Positions 1 to 7,763 are shown, numbered from the stretch's first letter. The stretch: 10,746 bases of DNA from Gemmatimonadota bacterium (GCA_007127575.1 SKZC01000130.1:1-10746); one strand, 5' to 3'. The notes: generated by a model not told the origin, from the sequence alone. Program-made: numbers and translations.

Positions 1-80
1 ACCACGCGGCCCTCTTCATCGAACTCGAGTGCGTACACCCCGCAACCGGGGAAAATCTTCCCGTACGGGAGCTTCCCCAC
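1..80 (-). CDS. Possible 5' end of a divergent gene, unknown function (partial)
   Basis: Reading the minus strand from a GTG at 80-78 gives an open frame running off the window edge, with the protein-like stretch KIFPGCGVYALEFDEEGRVV. A GGAGG lies about nine bases upstream of the GTG, a reasonable ribosome binding site. The frame is also open further upstream, so the start is uncertain. If real, the gene is divergent from the T6SS operon and its promoter would lie in 81-313. I recognise no family. The case rests on residue composition and the ribosome binding site only, and only about 26 codons are visible. Confidence 0.27.
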   Translation of the reverse strand, partial: MGKLPYGKIFPGCGVYALEFDEEGRV

Positions 81-313
81 CGCCCCGGCCCTCCGCTCCC
101 AGGCGGTTCCCGTCGACAAGTGGCCGGTAATTCCGCCTGGCCCCGTCGCTTTATGGGCTTGCGCGGAGGAATCCGGACTCCGACTATGGTCGGTTCCATG
201 AGCGGACCCCACCTCCTCCGGCCGACGAAGTCTCCGAAGCGCCAAGGGAATTGGCCTTCGCGGGCAGCGGGTGCCGTTCCGCCGGGCCACCAATTCGCCG
301 GGGCGGGTGGGTG
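81..313. other. Intergenic region upstream of the T6SS operon
   Basis: This is the only non-coding space upstream of tssA, so the operon promoter may be here unless the operon begins outside the window. I find no convincing sigma-70 or sigma-54 promoter. One small perfect hairpin is visible at 180-193 (CCGAC, loop TATG, GTCGG); its function is unknown. The short open frames in this stretch have compositions unlike the neighbouring proteins. Confidence 0.4.
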
Positions 314-1468
314 ATGAACCCCGCCGCACCTGCTGCGCCTCGGCTACAGTCCCTCCTGGCCCCCATCCCCGGGGATCGGCCCGCAGGAGAGTCTCTCCGC
401 TACGAGGGGACCTACGACGCCGTCCGGGAAGCGCGGCGCTCGGAAAGCCCCCACCTCCCTCAGGACATCTGGCAGCGGGAACGGAAGACGGCCGACTGGG
501 ACCGAGTGGAGGAGCTGTGTGTGGAGGCCCTCAGCCACCGGAGCAAGGATCTCCAGATCGCCGCCTGGCTCATGGAGTCATGGATTCATCTCCGGGGCTT
601 CGAAGGTGCCGCTGCGGGGATGGAACTCCTCACCGGGCTGGTGGATGGGTTCTGGGAGGACCTCTTCCCCGAGCTGGATGAGGACGGGGCCGAGCTCCGC
701 GTTTCGCCCATCGTCTGGATCAACGAGAAGTTGGCCCACGAGCTCCGCCTCGTGCCCATGGTGGGGCACCAGGGCGAAGAGGACGCCACCGTGAGCTGGG
801 CGGACGTGGAGCGGGCCCGGTGGTGGGAGCGCACTCGGGGAGCCGGTACGTCCGGGAAGCGGGGGGCCAAGGGGGAAGAAGCGCCCATGGGGCTCGACGA
901 GATCCGGAGCCGCGTGGCGGCGGCTCCGAACCGGGCCCTCCGTGAACGGCAGGAGTCCATCCAGCAGGTCATCGAATCGACTCGGGCGCTGGAGTCCCGA
1001 CTGGACGGCCTCCTGGGCGCTGACTCTCCCAGCCTGGTGGGCTTCCGGGAGCTCCTGCAGGGCATGGCGGATTGGTTCGAAGGGGTCGTGGACCCCACCG
1101 AAGACGAGGAGCCTGAGATGGAGGAGCAGCACCAGGGGGCGGGACCCGAGGGTTCGGCCCCGTCAGGGGAGGCGACTTCCGGCGCAGACCTTCCTTCCGA
1201 AGGGGGCGGCGACCCTATCGGGACCCGGGAGGAGGCCTACGCCATGCTGAGTCGGGCGGCCCGCAGGTTGGAGCGGCTGGAGCCCCACAGCCCCACTCCG
1301 TACCTGATCAAGCGGGCGGTGGAGTGGAAGGACATGGGGCTGGGCGACCTTCTTCAGGAGTTCGCCGACCAGGGGTTGGACCTCAAGTCCCTGGTCACCC
1401 TCCTCGGTCTGGATGTAGGGGACCGGCCGGCGGGCCGGAACGCCTCGCCTGGACGGAAGTCCCTATGA
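314..1468 (+). CDS. tssA: T6SS assembly/cap protein TssA (ImpA family)
   Basis: A 384-residue cytoplasmic protein. TssA is known to bind the baseplate and the growing distal end of the sheath-tube and to organise polymerisation. The N-terminal ~130 residues match the ImpA_N domain: LLAPIPGDRPAGESLRYE near residue 14, then a helical segment containing WIHLRGFEGAAAGMELL and WEDLFPE. The C-terminal domain contains the family signature EPHSPTPYLIKRAVEW at about residues 323-338, followed by LGDLL and SLVTLLGL. Between them, at about residues 255-300, lies an acidic, Gly/Ser-rich linker that looks disordered. ATG 314 is chosen because the ImpA_N similarity begins just after it. GTG 311 is equally possible; a TTG at 251 would add an unrelated Arg/Gly-rich leader. 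The ribosome binding site is weak (GGGCGGGTGG). tssB follows 65 bases downstream. Confidence 0.93.
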   Translation: MNPAAPAAPRLQSLLAPIPGDRPAGESLRYEGTYDAVREARRSESPHLPQDIWQRERKTADWDRVEELCVEALSHRSKDLQIAAWLMESWIHLRGFEGAAAGMELLTGLVDGFWEDLFPELDEDGAELRVSPIVWINEKLAHELRLVPMVGHQGEEDATVSWADVERARWWERTRGAGTSGKRGAKGEEAPMGLDEIRSRVAAAPNRALRERQESIQQVIESTRALESRLDGLLGADSPSLVGFRELLQGMADWFEGVVDPTEDEEPEMEEQHQGAGPEGSAPSGEATSGADLPSEGGGDPIGTREEAYAMLSRAARRLERLEPHSPTPYLIKRAVEWKDMGLGDLLQEFADQGLDLKSLVTLLGLDVGDRPAGRNASPGRKSL

Positions 1469-1533
1469 GGAGGTTCGATAGGACGTCGGATGTACACAGT
1501 CAGTTTCTCACACCCGGACCAGGGAGGTAGGCC

Positions 1534-2070
1534 ATGGGAGAAAGCACGCAGCATAAGCTGGATCGGGTCCGCAAGCCGCGGGTCCAGATCACGTACGATG
1601 TGGAGATCGGTGACGCCATCGAACAGAAGGAGCTGCCCTTCGTGGTAGGGGTGCTCTCTGACCTGGCGGGTCACCCCGAGGAGGCCCTGGAGCCCCTCAA
1701 ACGCCGGAAGTTCATCGAGATCGATCGGGACAACTTCGATACCGTGCTGGAAGCCATCGGCCCGCGCCTCAAGTTCGCGGTGGACAACCAGCTCACCGAA
1801 GAGGACTCGAAGTTGGGGGTGGAGCTCAATTTCTCCTCCATGGAGGATTTCGAACCCCAGAACCTCGTGGGGCAGGTGGACGCCCTGCGGAAGCTCTTCG
1901 AAGCCCGGCAGCGCTTGGCCGACCTGATGGCCAAGCTGGACGGAAATGAGGACCTGGACCGCCTCCTCCAGGATGTTCTGGAGAACACGGATGGCCTGAA
2001 GGAGCTTCAGGCCGCCAAGGAGGAGGAGGCTGCCGAGGAAGGCGACGACGAGTCCGAGGACGAAGACTAG
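1534..2070 (+). CDS. tssB: T6SS contractile sheath small subunit TssB (VipA)
   Basis: A 178-residue cytoplasmic protein. TssB and TssC form heterodimers that polymerise into the contractile sheath around the Hcp tube. The length is typical for VipA/TssB. The N-terminal half carries the family pattern KPRVQITYDVEIGDA (about residues 14-28), then ELPFVVGVLSDLAG, KFIEIDRDNFD and an ELNFSSMEDFEPQNLV segment at about 101-116. A long helix (DALRKLFEARQRLADLMAKL) follows. The last ~19 residues are a run of Glu/Asp, a common TssB ending. The start is well supported: AGGGAGG at 1521-1527 lies six bases before the ATG. A stem-loop occupies the 73-base gap to tssC. Confidence 0.96.
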   Translation: MGESTQHKLDRVRKPRVQITYDVEIGDAIEQKELPFVVGVLSDLAGHPEEALEPLKRRKFIEIDRDNFDTVLEAIGPRLKFAVDNQLTEEDSKLGVELNFSSMEDFEPQNLVGQVDALRKLFEARQRLADLMAKLDGNEDLDRLLQDVLENTDGLKELQAAKEEEAAEEGDDESEDED

Positions 2071-2090
2071 CACCGGGCCAAGCCTCCCCC

Positions 2091-2120
2091 GGTCTCAGCC
2101 CCGGGGGCGCCCTTGAGACC
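2091..2120 (+). promoter_or_regulatory. Stem-loop in the tssB-tssC gap
   Basis: GGTCTCA at 2091-2097 pairs perfectly with TGAGACC at 2114-2120. The 16-base G/C-rich interior could partly fold on itself. No T-run follows, so it is not a standard intrinsic terminator. It ends nine bases before the GGAGGAG ribosome binding site of tssC (2130-2136). In the transcript it could limit readthrough, protect a processed end or tune tssC translation. The role is inference; the base pairing is directly visible. Confidence 0.5.
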
Positions 2121-2143
2121 GCAACCCATGGAGGAGATCGAAG

Positions 2144-3622
2144 ATGGCGGACACAGAGAGCACGGAAGAAGGCGGGGTGGCCACCGCGGAGCGGACGCTC
2201 CTGGAGCAGATCGTATACGAGGGGGGAATGGCCCGGGACGAGAGCCAGGCCGAGCACGCCAAGAAGCTCATCGGCGAGTTCGCCGACCAGATCCTCTCGG
2301 AGGAGATGACGGTCAGCGCCGACATCGTGGCCATGGTGAACGCCCGCATCGCCCGAATCGATGAGCTTCTGAGCGCCCAGCTCAACGAGATCATGCACCA
2401 CCCCGACTTTCAGGCGCTGGAAGCCCGGTGGAGAGGGCTCAACCACCTGGTGATGAACTCGGAGACTGGGGAGAGCCTGAAGATCCGGGTGCTTCCCACG
2501 AACAAGCAGGACCTTCTCAAGGATCTGGAGAAGGCCGTGGAGTTCGATCAGAGCGGGCTCTTCAAGAAGGTCTACGAGGACGAGTACGGCACCTTCGGAG
2601 GGCATCCCTTCAGCGTCATGGTGGGAGACTACGAGTTCGGTCGTCACCCCCAGGACATGGAGCTGCTGGAGCGCGTGGCCAGCGTGGCGGCTGCGGCCCA
2701 CACGCCCTTCATCGCCGCCCCGAGCCCCGGGCTCTTCGACATGGAGAGCTTCACCCAGCTTGGAAACCCTCGGGACCTGAAGAAGGTCTTCGAGAGCACC
2801 GAGCTCATCAAATGGCGCTCCTTCAGGCAGAGCGACGACTCCCGCTATGTGGCCCTGGTCCTTCCTCGGATCCTGCTGAGGCTGCCGTACGGTCCCGACA
2901 CCAAGCCGGTGGAGGGCTTTGAGTTCCGGGAGGCCACCGATGGCCGGGATCACTCCAAATACTTGTGGGGGAACGCGGCCTACGCCCTGGCGGAACGGAT
3001 TACCGCCGCGGTCTCGCGCTATCAGTGGCCGGCGGCCATCCGGGGGGTGGAGTCCGGGGGGCTGGTGGAAGGCCTTCCCACCCACACCTTCAAGACGGAC
3101 GAGGGCGACATCGCCCTGAAGTGCCCCACGGAGATTGCCATCACGGACCGTCGGGAGAAGGAGCTGGACGACCTGGGCTTCATCACCCTATGCCACTGCA
3201 AGGGGACGGACTACTCCGCCTTCTTCGGTGGCGCCACCACCCAGAAGCCGAAGGTCTACAACACCGACCAGGCCAACGCCAACGCCAAGATCTCCACCGT
3301 GCTCCCGTACGTCCTGGCCGCTTCCCGGTTCTCCCACTACCTGAAGTCCATGATGCGGGACAAGGTGGGCGGCTTCATGACCGCCGGGGGTGTGGAGCAG
3401 TTCCTGAACACCTGGATCTCCCAGTACGTCATCATGGACGACGCCGCTCCGGCGCACCTGAAGGCCGAGCACCCGCTCCGGGACGCCCGAGTGGATGTGG
3501 TGGAGGTTCCGGGACGACCCGGCGTCTATCAGGCCACCGTCTTCATCCGGCCCCACTTCCAGCTCGAGGAGCTGAGCGCCTCCATGAGGCTGGTGGCCGA
3601 GCTTCCGCCGCCAGCGAGCTGA
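2144..3622 (+). CDS. tssC: T6SS contractile sheath large subunit TssC (VipB)
   Basis: A 492-residue cytoplasmic protein, the usual length for VipB/TssC. It pairs with TssB to build the sheath. Recognisable segments in order are LLEQIVYEGGMA (about 19-30), the N-terminal helix that in the Vibrio protein is the ClpV docking site; EARWRGLNHLV; VMVGDYEFGRHPQD; a central AAHTPFIAAPSPGLFDM; KWRSFRQSDDSRYVALVLPR; RLPYGPDTKPVEGFEF; KYLWGNAAYALAERI; and the C-terminal LPYVLAASRFSHYLKSMMRD, followed by beta strands ending near FIRPHFQLEELSASMRLVAELP. ATG 2144 has GGAGGAG seven bases upstream. An ATG at 2128 is in another frame. The gene is intact and no family segment appears to be missing. Confidence 0.97.
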   Translation: MADTESTEEGGVATAERTLLEQIVYEGGMARDESQAEHAKKLIGEFADQILSEEMTVSADIVAMVNARIARIDELLSAQLNEIMHHPDFQALEARWRGLNHLVMNSETGESLKIRVLPTNKQDLLKDLEKAVEFDQSGLFKKVYEDEYGTFGGHPFSVMVGDYEFGRHPQDMELLERVASVAAAAHTPFIAAPSPGLFDMESFTQLGNPRDLKKVFESTELIKWRSFRQSDDSRYVALVLPRILLRLPYGPDTKPVEGFEFREATDGRDHSKYLWGNAAYALAERITAAVSRYQWPAAIRGVESGGLVEGLPTHTFKTDEGDIALKCPTEIAITDRREKELDDLGFITLCHCKGTDYSAFFGGATTQKPKVYNTDQANANAKISTVLPYVLAASRFSHYLKSMMRDKVGGFMTAGGVEQFLNTWISQYVIMDDAAPAHLKAEHPLRDARVDVVEVPGRPGVYQATVFIRPHFQLEELSASMRLVAELPPPAS

Positions 3623-3647
3623 TGAACCCGTTCCCGCCGCCGGCGAG

Positions 3648-3685
3648 CCGAAGGGTCCGGGCCCTCGAGGGCCCGGACCTTCCGG
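3648..3685 (+). promoter_or_regulatory. Long perfect stem-loop between tssC and hcp
   Basis: GGTCCGGGCCC at 3654-3664 and GGGCCCGGACC at 3669-3679 form an 11-bp all-Watson-Crick stem around a TCGA tetraloop; the whole 26-base block is a perfect palindrome. Outside it a G-T wobble, an A-T pair, one mismatch and three further pairs (CCG with CGG) extend the stem to 3648-3685. No T-tract follows, so an intrinsic terminator is doubtful. It may be a processing or stabilising hairpin that allows hcp to reach higher levels than tssC, or an inefficient attenuator. That role is inferred. Confidence 0.6.
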
Positions 3686-3694
3686 TTCCCCGGT

Positions 3695-3711
3695 CAGGGA
3701 GCCAGTCCCTG
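3695..3711 (+). promoter_or_regulatory. Small stem-loop in the hcp leader
   Basis: CAGGGA at 3695-3700 pairs with TCCCTG at 3706-3711 around a five-base loop. It lies between the long tssC-hcp palindrome and the hcp ribosome binding site (GGAGGA, 3732-3737). If a processed or independent hcp transcript exists, this hairpin would lie in its 5' leader. No convincing -35/-10 pair is visible nearby. Confidence 0.35.
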
Positions 3712-3744
3712 TCATAGTCCCTATTCCAAACGGAGGAACCTAGG

Positions 3745-4245
3745 ATGGATGCCATCCTGCTCAAGCTGCCGGACGATTCCGAGATCAAGGGAGACAGCAC
3801 CATCGAGGGCTACGAGGATGCCATCGAGCTCCTGAGCTACTCCCACGGCGTCTCCGCCATGCTCACTATGGACCAGAGCCAGCAAAACCGGACGTCCGGA
3901 CGCCCGAGCGTCCAGGAGTTCAACATCACGAAGTACGTGGACGGTACGAGCCCCAAGCTGAACCAGGCCTGCTGCTCCGGGACGGACCTGGGTACGGTGG
4001 AGGTCACGGTGGGACGGAACGACGAGGGTCAGATCCTTCCCCTGATCCAGTACCGGCTCTACCAGACGGTGGTGTCTTCCGTCTCCGTGGGAGGCGGTGG
4101 AGGAGGGAAGCCCACGGAGTCCGTTTCCTTGAACTTCACCAAAATCGATTGGATCTACACTCTGCAGCAGGAGGACATGCAGAGCGCCACGGGCCCGTCG
4201 GGTAGCTGGGACCTGACCAAGAACACCGTGGGCGACAGCGCATGA
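3745..4245 (+). CDS. hcp: T6SS inner tube protein Hcp (TssD)
   Basis: A 166-residue protein that forms hexameric rings stacked into the tube propelled from the cell; it is both a structural part and an exported product. There is no signal peptide, as expected. Family features: an N-terminal strand MDAILLKL, then the conserved IELLSYSHGVS (about 27-37), SVQEFNITKYVDGTSPKL (about 55-72), VEVTVGRND, YRLYQTVVSSVSVGGGG and the C-terminal VSLNFTKIDWIYTLQ (about 127-141). A run of six glycines at 116-121 occupies the loop before the last conserved strand. The final ~25 residues are polar and probably flexible. The start is set by GGAGGA seven bases upstream. The stop overlaps the tssE start (ATGA). 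The 122-base leader with two hairpins suggests separate control of hcp level. Confidence 0.97.
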   Translation: MDAILLKLPDDSEIKGDSTIEGYEDAIELLSYSHGVSAMLTMDQSQQNRTSGRPSVQEFNITKYVDGTSPKLNQACCSGTDLGTVEVTVGRNDEGQILPLIQYRLYQTVVSSVSVGGGGGGKPTESVSLNFTKIDWIYTLQQEDMQSATGPSGSWDLTKNTVGDSA

Positions 4246-4727
4246 TCCATGGGGTCCGGGACCTCCGGGCCCTGGTCGGCTCTCCGGTTCCCCTCTTCGA
4301 TCGGCTCGTGGACGGGGAACCGGAGCGGCGGTACGAGGAGCGTCCGCTCCGAGTTCTGACGGGCCCCGAGCTCGTGGAATCGGTGGAGCGGGAGCTGAAT
4401 CGGCTTCTGAACACCCGTGGGTCGAGGCGTTCCGTGAAACTGCCTCCGGACCAGCGGACGGTGTTGGATTACGGTCTCCCCGACTTTTCCGGCCGCTTTT
4501 CCGGCTCGGAGGTGGACCGACAGTGGCTGGCGGAGCAGGTGGTGGAGACGATCCGGGCCTTCGAGCCCCGCCTCCACGAGCCCGTGGCCGAGGTCCTTCC
4601 TCGGGATCCGAGCTCGGGGGCCGAGGGGGTCCGGCTGGAGATCGGGGGGGAGGTGCGACAGGGTACGTTCATGGAGCCCGTCTCCTTCCCCCTGACCATC
4701 GAGAGTCCGGCGCCGGGGGGGCGGTGA
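4242..4727 (+). CDS. tssE: T6SS baseplate wedge protein TssE (gp25-like)
   Basis: A 161-residue cytoplasmic protein of the GpW/Gp25 family. TssE joins TssF and TssG to form the baseplate wedge and starts sheath assembly, like phage T4 gp25. Visible family elements: SPVPLFDRL near residue 14; SVERELNRLLNTR at about 47-59; YGLPDFSG at 77-84; and the conserved EPRL motif at 108-111 (FEPRLHEP). A beta-hairpin end (VRLEIGGEV, about 130-138) and the PVSFPLTIE strand complete the fold. It starts inside the end of hcp (four-base ATGA overlap), so translation is probably coupled to hcp. tssF begins 19 bases after its stop. Confidence 0.93.
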   Translation: MIHGVRDLRALVGSPVPLFDRLVDGEPERRYEERPLRVLTGPELVESVERELNRLLNTRGSRRSVKLPPDQRTVLDYGLPDFSGRFSGSEVDRQWLAEQVVETIRAFEPRLHEPVAEVLPRDPSSGAEGVRLEIGGEVRQGTFMEPVSFPLTIESPAPGGR

Positions 4728-4746
4728 ACCGGCTCCAGAGGGGGCG

Positions 4747-6594
4747 ATGACGGACCGGGGCCGGGAGGAGCTTCTCCGGTACTACCAGGAGGAGCTGAGC
4801 TACCTTCGGACCGAGGGGGCCGCGTTCGCCGAGCTCTACCCCAAGGTGGCGGGACGCCTCGGGCTCACGGGGGAGGGAGGCGGAGATCCCCACGCGGAGC
4901 TTCTTCTGGAGTCCTTCGCGTTCCTCACCGCCCGCCTACGGCGCACCCTGGATCAGCAGTTCCCCGAGATCACTTCCTCCCTTCTGGAGATCCTCCACCC
5001 TCAGCTTCTGGCGCCGGTTCCGTCCATGACGGTGGCGCGGTTCGAACCCGATCCCACTCAGGGGAAGCTTACCACGGGACATCGGATCCCTTCCGGAACC
5101 CCCCTCTTCGCCGAGGCCCGGGACGTGGATGCCGGTTCCAGCCTTCCCCCCGGCCGGGCGGTGACCCTCCGGTTCCGAACGTGTTATCCCGTGGAGCTCT
5201 GGCCCGTCCGGATCGCGGAGGCGGCGCTGGAGCCCACGGACCGCTACGACTTTTTGGACCACCGCTCGGACGTGGGTTCGGTGGTGCGCATCCGCTTGGA
5301 GTGCGTGCAGGGGGACTTCCAGGAGCTGGCGGTGGAGCGGCTCCGTTTCCACCTCACGGGTGAGCTTCGGGAATCGTCGGCCCTCTACGAGATCCTCCTC
5401 TCCAAGGACCATGAGGTGGCCCTTCTGGATCCTGAAGGGGAGAAGCCCGTCGCGCCTCCCCGGTCCGGGGCGCTTCACCCCGTGGGGTTTGGCGAAGCGG
5501 AAGCCGTGCTACCCTACCCGGACCGAGTTCATCCCGGATACCGGCTCCTTCAGGAATACTTCGCCTTTCCCCGGAAGTACCTCTTCTTCGATGTGGACGG
5601 ATTGGAGGTCCTGGACCGGGGAGAGGTGGTGGATCTACTGATCCTGCTGGAAGATGCTCCCGGCAGCGAGGTGGAAGTGGATGAGGAGACCTTCGCTCTG
5701 GGGTGCACCCCGGTGATCAACCTCTTCTCCCGGACCACGGAGCCGCTCCGCATCGACCAGGAGCGGGTGGAATACCGTCTCATTCCCGATGTCCGCCGGG
5801 AGCGGAGTACGGAGATCCACTCCATCCGCTCGGTGACCGTCTTCTCGGAAGAGGACGCTCAGGCCGAAGCCGTGGAGCCCTATTACTCCTTCGATCACGA
5901 TACGGCCGAGAAGGGGGGCGGCGCCTTCTGGCACGCGCGGAGAGTCGCCACCGGTCGCCGGGACCGGCCTGGAACGGACATGAAGATCACCTTCGTGGAC
6001 CTGGGCTTCGACCCCACCCGCCCCGCCCAGGACACACTCTACGCCCACACCCTCTGCACGAATCGAAGGTTGGCGGAGCAGCTCCCGGCAGGGGCCGCTC
6101 TCCAGATCGAGGAGTCGGCGCCGCACTCCCGGATCGAGGTGCTCTACAAACCCACCATCCAGAGGGACCCACCCCTCGGTGGGGAGACCCGGTGGCGGCT
6201 CATCTCCCACCTGAGCCTCAACCACCTTTCGTTGGAAAGCGGCCCCGACGCCCTCCGGGCCTTGAGGGAGATCCTCCGGCTGTACGCGCCCTACGGCGAG
6301 GCCACCATGGAGCGCCAGATCCACGGACTGCGGGGCATCACCTCAGAGCCGGCCATGACCCGGGTAGGGGCGGGCGCGTGGCGGGGCTTCGTGGCGGGCC
6401 GAACGGTGACCCTGGAACTGGATGACCAGGCGTTCGCCGGGGGGAGCGCCTTTCTCTTCGCCTCCGTCCTCCGCTACTTCTTCGGACTCTACGCCCAGTC
6501 CAACTCCTTCACCGAGACCGTCGTTCGGCGTACGCGGCGGGAAGGCATCTGGAAGCGATGGCCGCCACTGGCAGGAGCACGAGAGCTCCTCTGA
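4747..6594 (+). CDS. tssF: T6SS baseplate protein TssF (ImpG)
   Basis: A 615-residue cytoplasmic protein, typical length for TssF/ImpG/VasA. Two TssF and one TssG form the wedge core of the baseplate. The N-terminus has the family signature: LLRYYQEELSYLRTEGAAFA (about 9-28) followed by ELYPKVAGRL, then HAELLLESFAFLTARL and the QFPEITSSLLEILHPQLLAP segment that opens most family members. Mid-protein landmarks include FPRKYLFFDVDGL, CTPVINLFSRTTEPLRID and YYSFDH. The C-terminus has WRLISHLSLNHLSLESG, LRALREILRLY and FLFASVLRYFFGLYAQSNSF. ATG 4747 is preceded by AGAGGGGG. The 3' end overlaps tssG by 37 bases. No frameshift or missing segment is seen. Confidence 0.95.
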   Translation: MTDRGREELLRYYQEELSYLRTEGAAFAELYPKVAGRLGLTGEGGGDPHAELLLESFAFLTARLRRTLDQQFPEITSSLLEILHPQLLAPVPSMTVARFEPDPTQGKLTTGHRIPSGTPLFAEARDVDAGSSLPPGRAVTLRFRTCYPVELWPVRIAEAALEPTDRYDFLDHRSDVGSVVRIRLECVQGDFQELAVERLRFHLTGELRESSALYEILLSKDHEVALLDPEGEKPVAPPRSGALHPVGFGEAEAVLPYPDRVHPGYRLLQEYFAFPRKYLFFDVDGLEVLDRGEVVDLLILLEDAPGSEVEVDEETFALGCTPVINLFSRTTEPLRIDQERVEYRLIPDVRRERSTEIHSIRSVTVFSEEDAQAEAVEPYYSFDHDTAEKGGGAFWHARRVATGRRDRPGTDMKITFVDLGFDPTRPAQDTLYAHTLCTNRRLAEQLPAGAALQIEESAPHSRIEVLYKPTIQRDPPLGGETRWRLISHLSLNHLSLESGPDALRALREILRLYAPYGEATMERQIHGLRGITSEPAMTRVGAGAWRGFVAGRTVTLELDDQAFAGGSAFLFASVLRYFFGLYAQSNSFTETVVRRTRREGIWKRWPPLAGARELL

Positions 6595-7763
6595 TCCATC
6601 GGCTCCGGGAGGAGCCCTACGCCTTCGACTTCTTCCAGGCGGTCCGGATCCTGGAGGGGATCCGGTCCCACGCCGATCCGGTGGGGACGGGACGGGAGGT
6701 GGCGGAGGAGGCCGTCCGCTTTCGGTCCTGGCTTGGGCTGGGATTCCCTCCCAGCGATGTGGTCTCCGTGACGGGCCTGGAGGAGGAGAAGCTCTCTCCG
6801 GGAGGAGCTGGACCTCCGGAGGTCCAGGTGAGCTTTCTGGGGCTGGCCGGGGAGCCCGGGCCCCTCCCACGTTGGGTGACGGAGCTTCTCCTGGAGAGGG
6901 TCCGGAAGAGGGACACCGCCTTCCGGGACTTCCTGGACATCTTCAACCACCGGCTGGTGTCCATCCAGTACAGGATTCGGGCCCAGCACCGGGTGGGGCA
7001 GACGCTGGAGCGACCGGACCGGTCGGTGGGAGGGCGGGTCCTCTCCTCGCTGGCGGGCCTGGGAACCCCGGGCCTTCAGGGTCGACTGGGCGTGGTGGAG
7101 CGCGGTCTTCCCCACTACGCGGGGCTCCTGAGCCAGCGCCCCCGTTCCACGAGCGGGCTCGTGGGCATTCTGCGGGACTACTTCCGTCTCCCCTTTCGGG
7201 CCCGGGAGATGGTGGGCTGTTGGCGGGTTCTGGATGATGAGCAACGGACCCGCCTCACCGCGAAAAGGGGTGGGGCGGCCGGCCTGGGGGGCGACGCCAC
7301 ACTGGGGGGACGCGCCTGGGACCAGGCTGGAGCGCTTGAGCTGGAGGTCGGGCCTCTCTCACTGAAAGACTTCCGCCGCTTCCTTCCCGCCGGGGACCGG
7401 ATCGAGCCTCTGGCCTCGTTGGTTCGCTTCTATCTGCCTGGCCACGTCCAGGTTCGCCTCCGTCCGGTCCTGGCGAGGGAAGAGGTGCCCGGGCTCCGCT
7501 TGGGAGGAGGAGAAGGGGAGGGGCCGCGTCTGGGGTGGACCTCATGGTTGGGTCGCCGGGAGCCACCGGACCATGCCCGGGGGGTGACGGTGCCCTTGAC
7601 CCCATCACCAGGCGCCTCGAAGGGGGGCGCCGAGCCGAGGGACACGCGTGCCGAACCGCAGGCCACGCCGACCGAGGGGCCGGACGCGTTGGCCAAGCCG
7701 CCGGGCAGGCAGGCCGAGCCGCAGGACCCGGCAGGAGACTCGGGTCCTGGCGCCGGACGCTGA
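6558..7763 (+). CDS. tssG: T6SS baseplate protein TssG (ImpH)
   Basis: A 401-residue cytoplasmic protein; TssG is the core of the baseplate wedge with TssF. Family landmarks: EEPYAFDFFQAVRILEG (about 18-34), VSFLGLAGEPGPLP (91-104), RDFLDIFNHRLVSIQY (123-138), LVGILRDYFRLPFRARE (201-217), LEVGPLSLKDFRRFLPAGD (262-280) and the C-terminal LGWTSWLGRR (325-334). After the usual family end there is an extra ~50-residue tail rich in Pro, Ala, Gly, Glu and Arg with repeated AEP motifs. It has no predicted structure and is unusual. The gene starts inside tssF, and its TGA shares one base with the ATG of the next gene, which suggests coupled translation. Confidence 0.93.
   Translation: MAATGRSTRAPLIHRLREEPYAFDFFQAVRILEGIRSHADPVGTGREVAEEAVRFRSWLGLGFPPSDVVSVTGLEEEKLSPGGAGPPEVQVSFLGLAGEPGPLPRWVTELLLERVRKRDTAFRDFLDIFNHRLVSIQYRIRAQHRVGQTLERPDRSVGGRVLSSLAGLGTPGLQGRLGVVERGLPHYAGLLSQRPRSTSGLVGILRDYFRLPFRAREMVGCWRVLDDEQRTRLTAKRGGAAGLGGDATLGGRAWDQAGALELEVGPLSLKDFRRFLPAGDRIEPLASLVRFYLPGHVQVRLRPVLAREEVPGLRLGGGEGEGPRLGWTSWLGRREPPDHARGVTVPLTPSPGASKGGAEPRDTRAEPQATPTEGPDALAKPPGRQAEPQDPAGDSGPGAGR

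Noticed and set aside
121..190. Sigma-54 or sigma-70 promoter upstream of tssA
   Set aside because: TGGC at 121 lacks a correctly spaced GC element, and TTGCGC (159) with TATGGT (185) is 20 bases apart; neither is good enough to annotate.
251..313. Upstream TTG (251) start for tssA
   Set aside because: It adds 21 residues rich in Gly/Arg with no family similarity; the ImpA_N pattern begins soon after ATG 314.
578..1132. Long minus-strand open frames opposite tssA
   Set aside because: They are antisense shadows of a high-GC gene; the translations are Pro/Arg/Ser-rich with no domain pattern, while the plus strand encodes a clear TssA.
1826..3085. 419-codon minus-strand frame opposite tssB/tssC
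   Set aside because: It spans two real genes and their gap on the other strand, and its composition mirrors their codon bias; no motif is recognisable.
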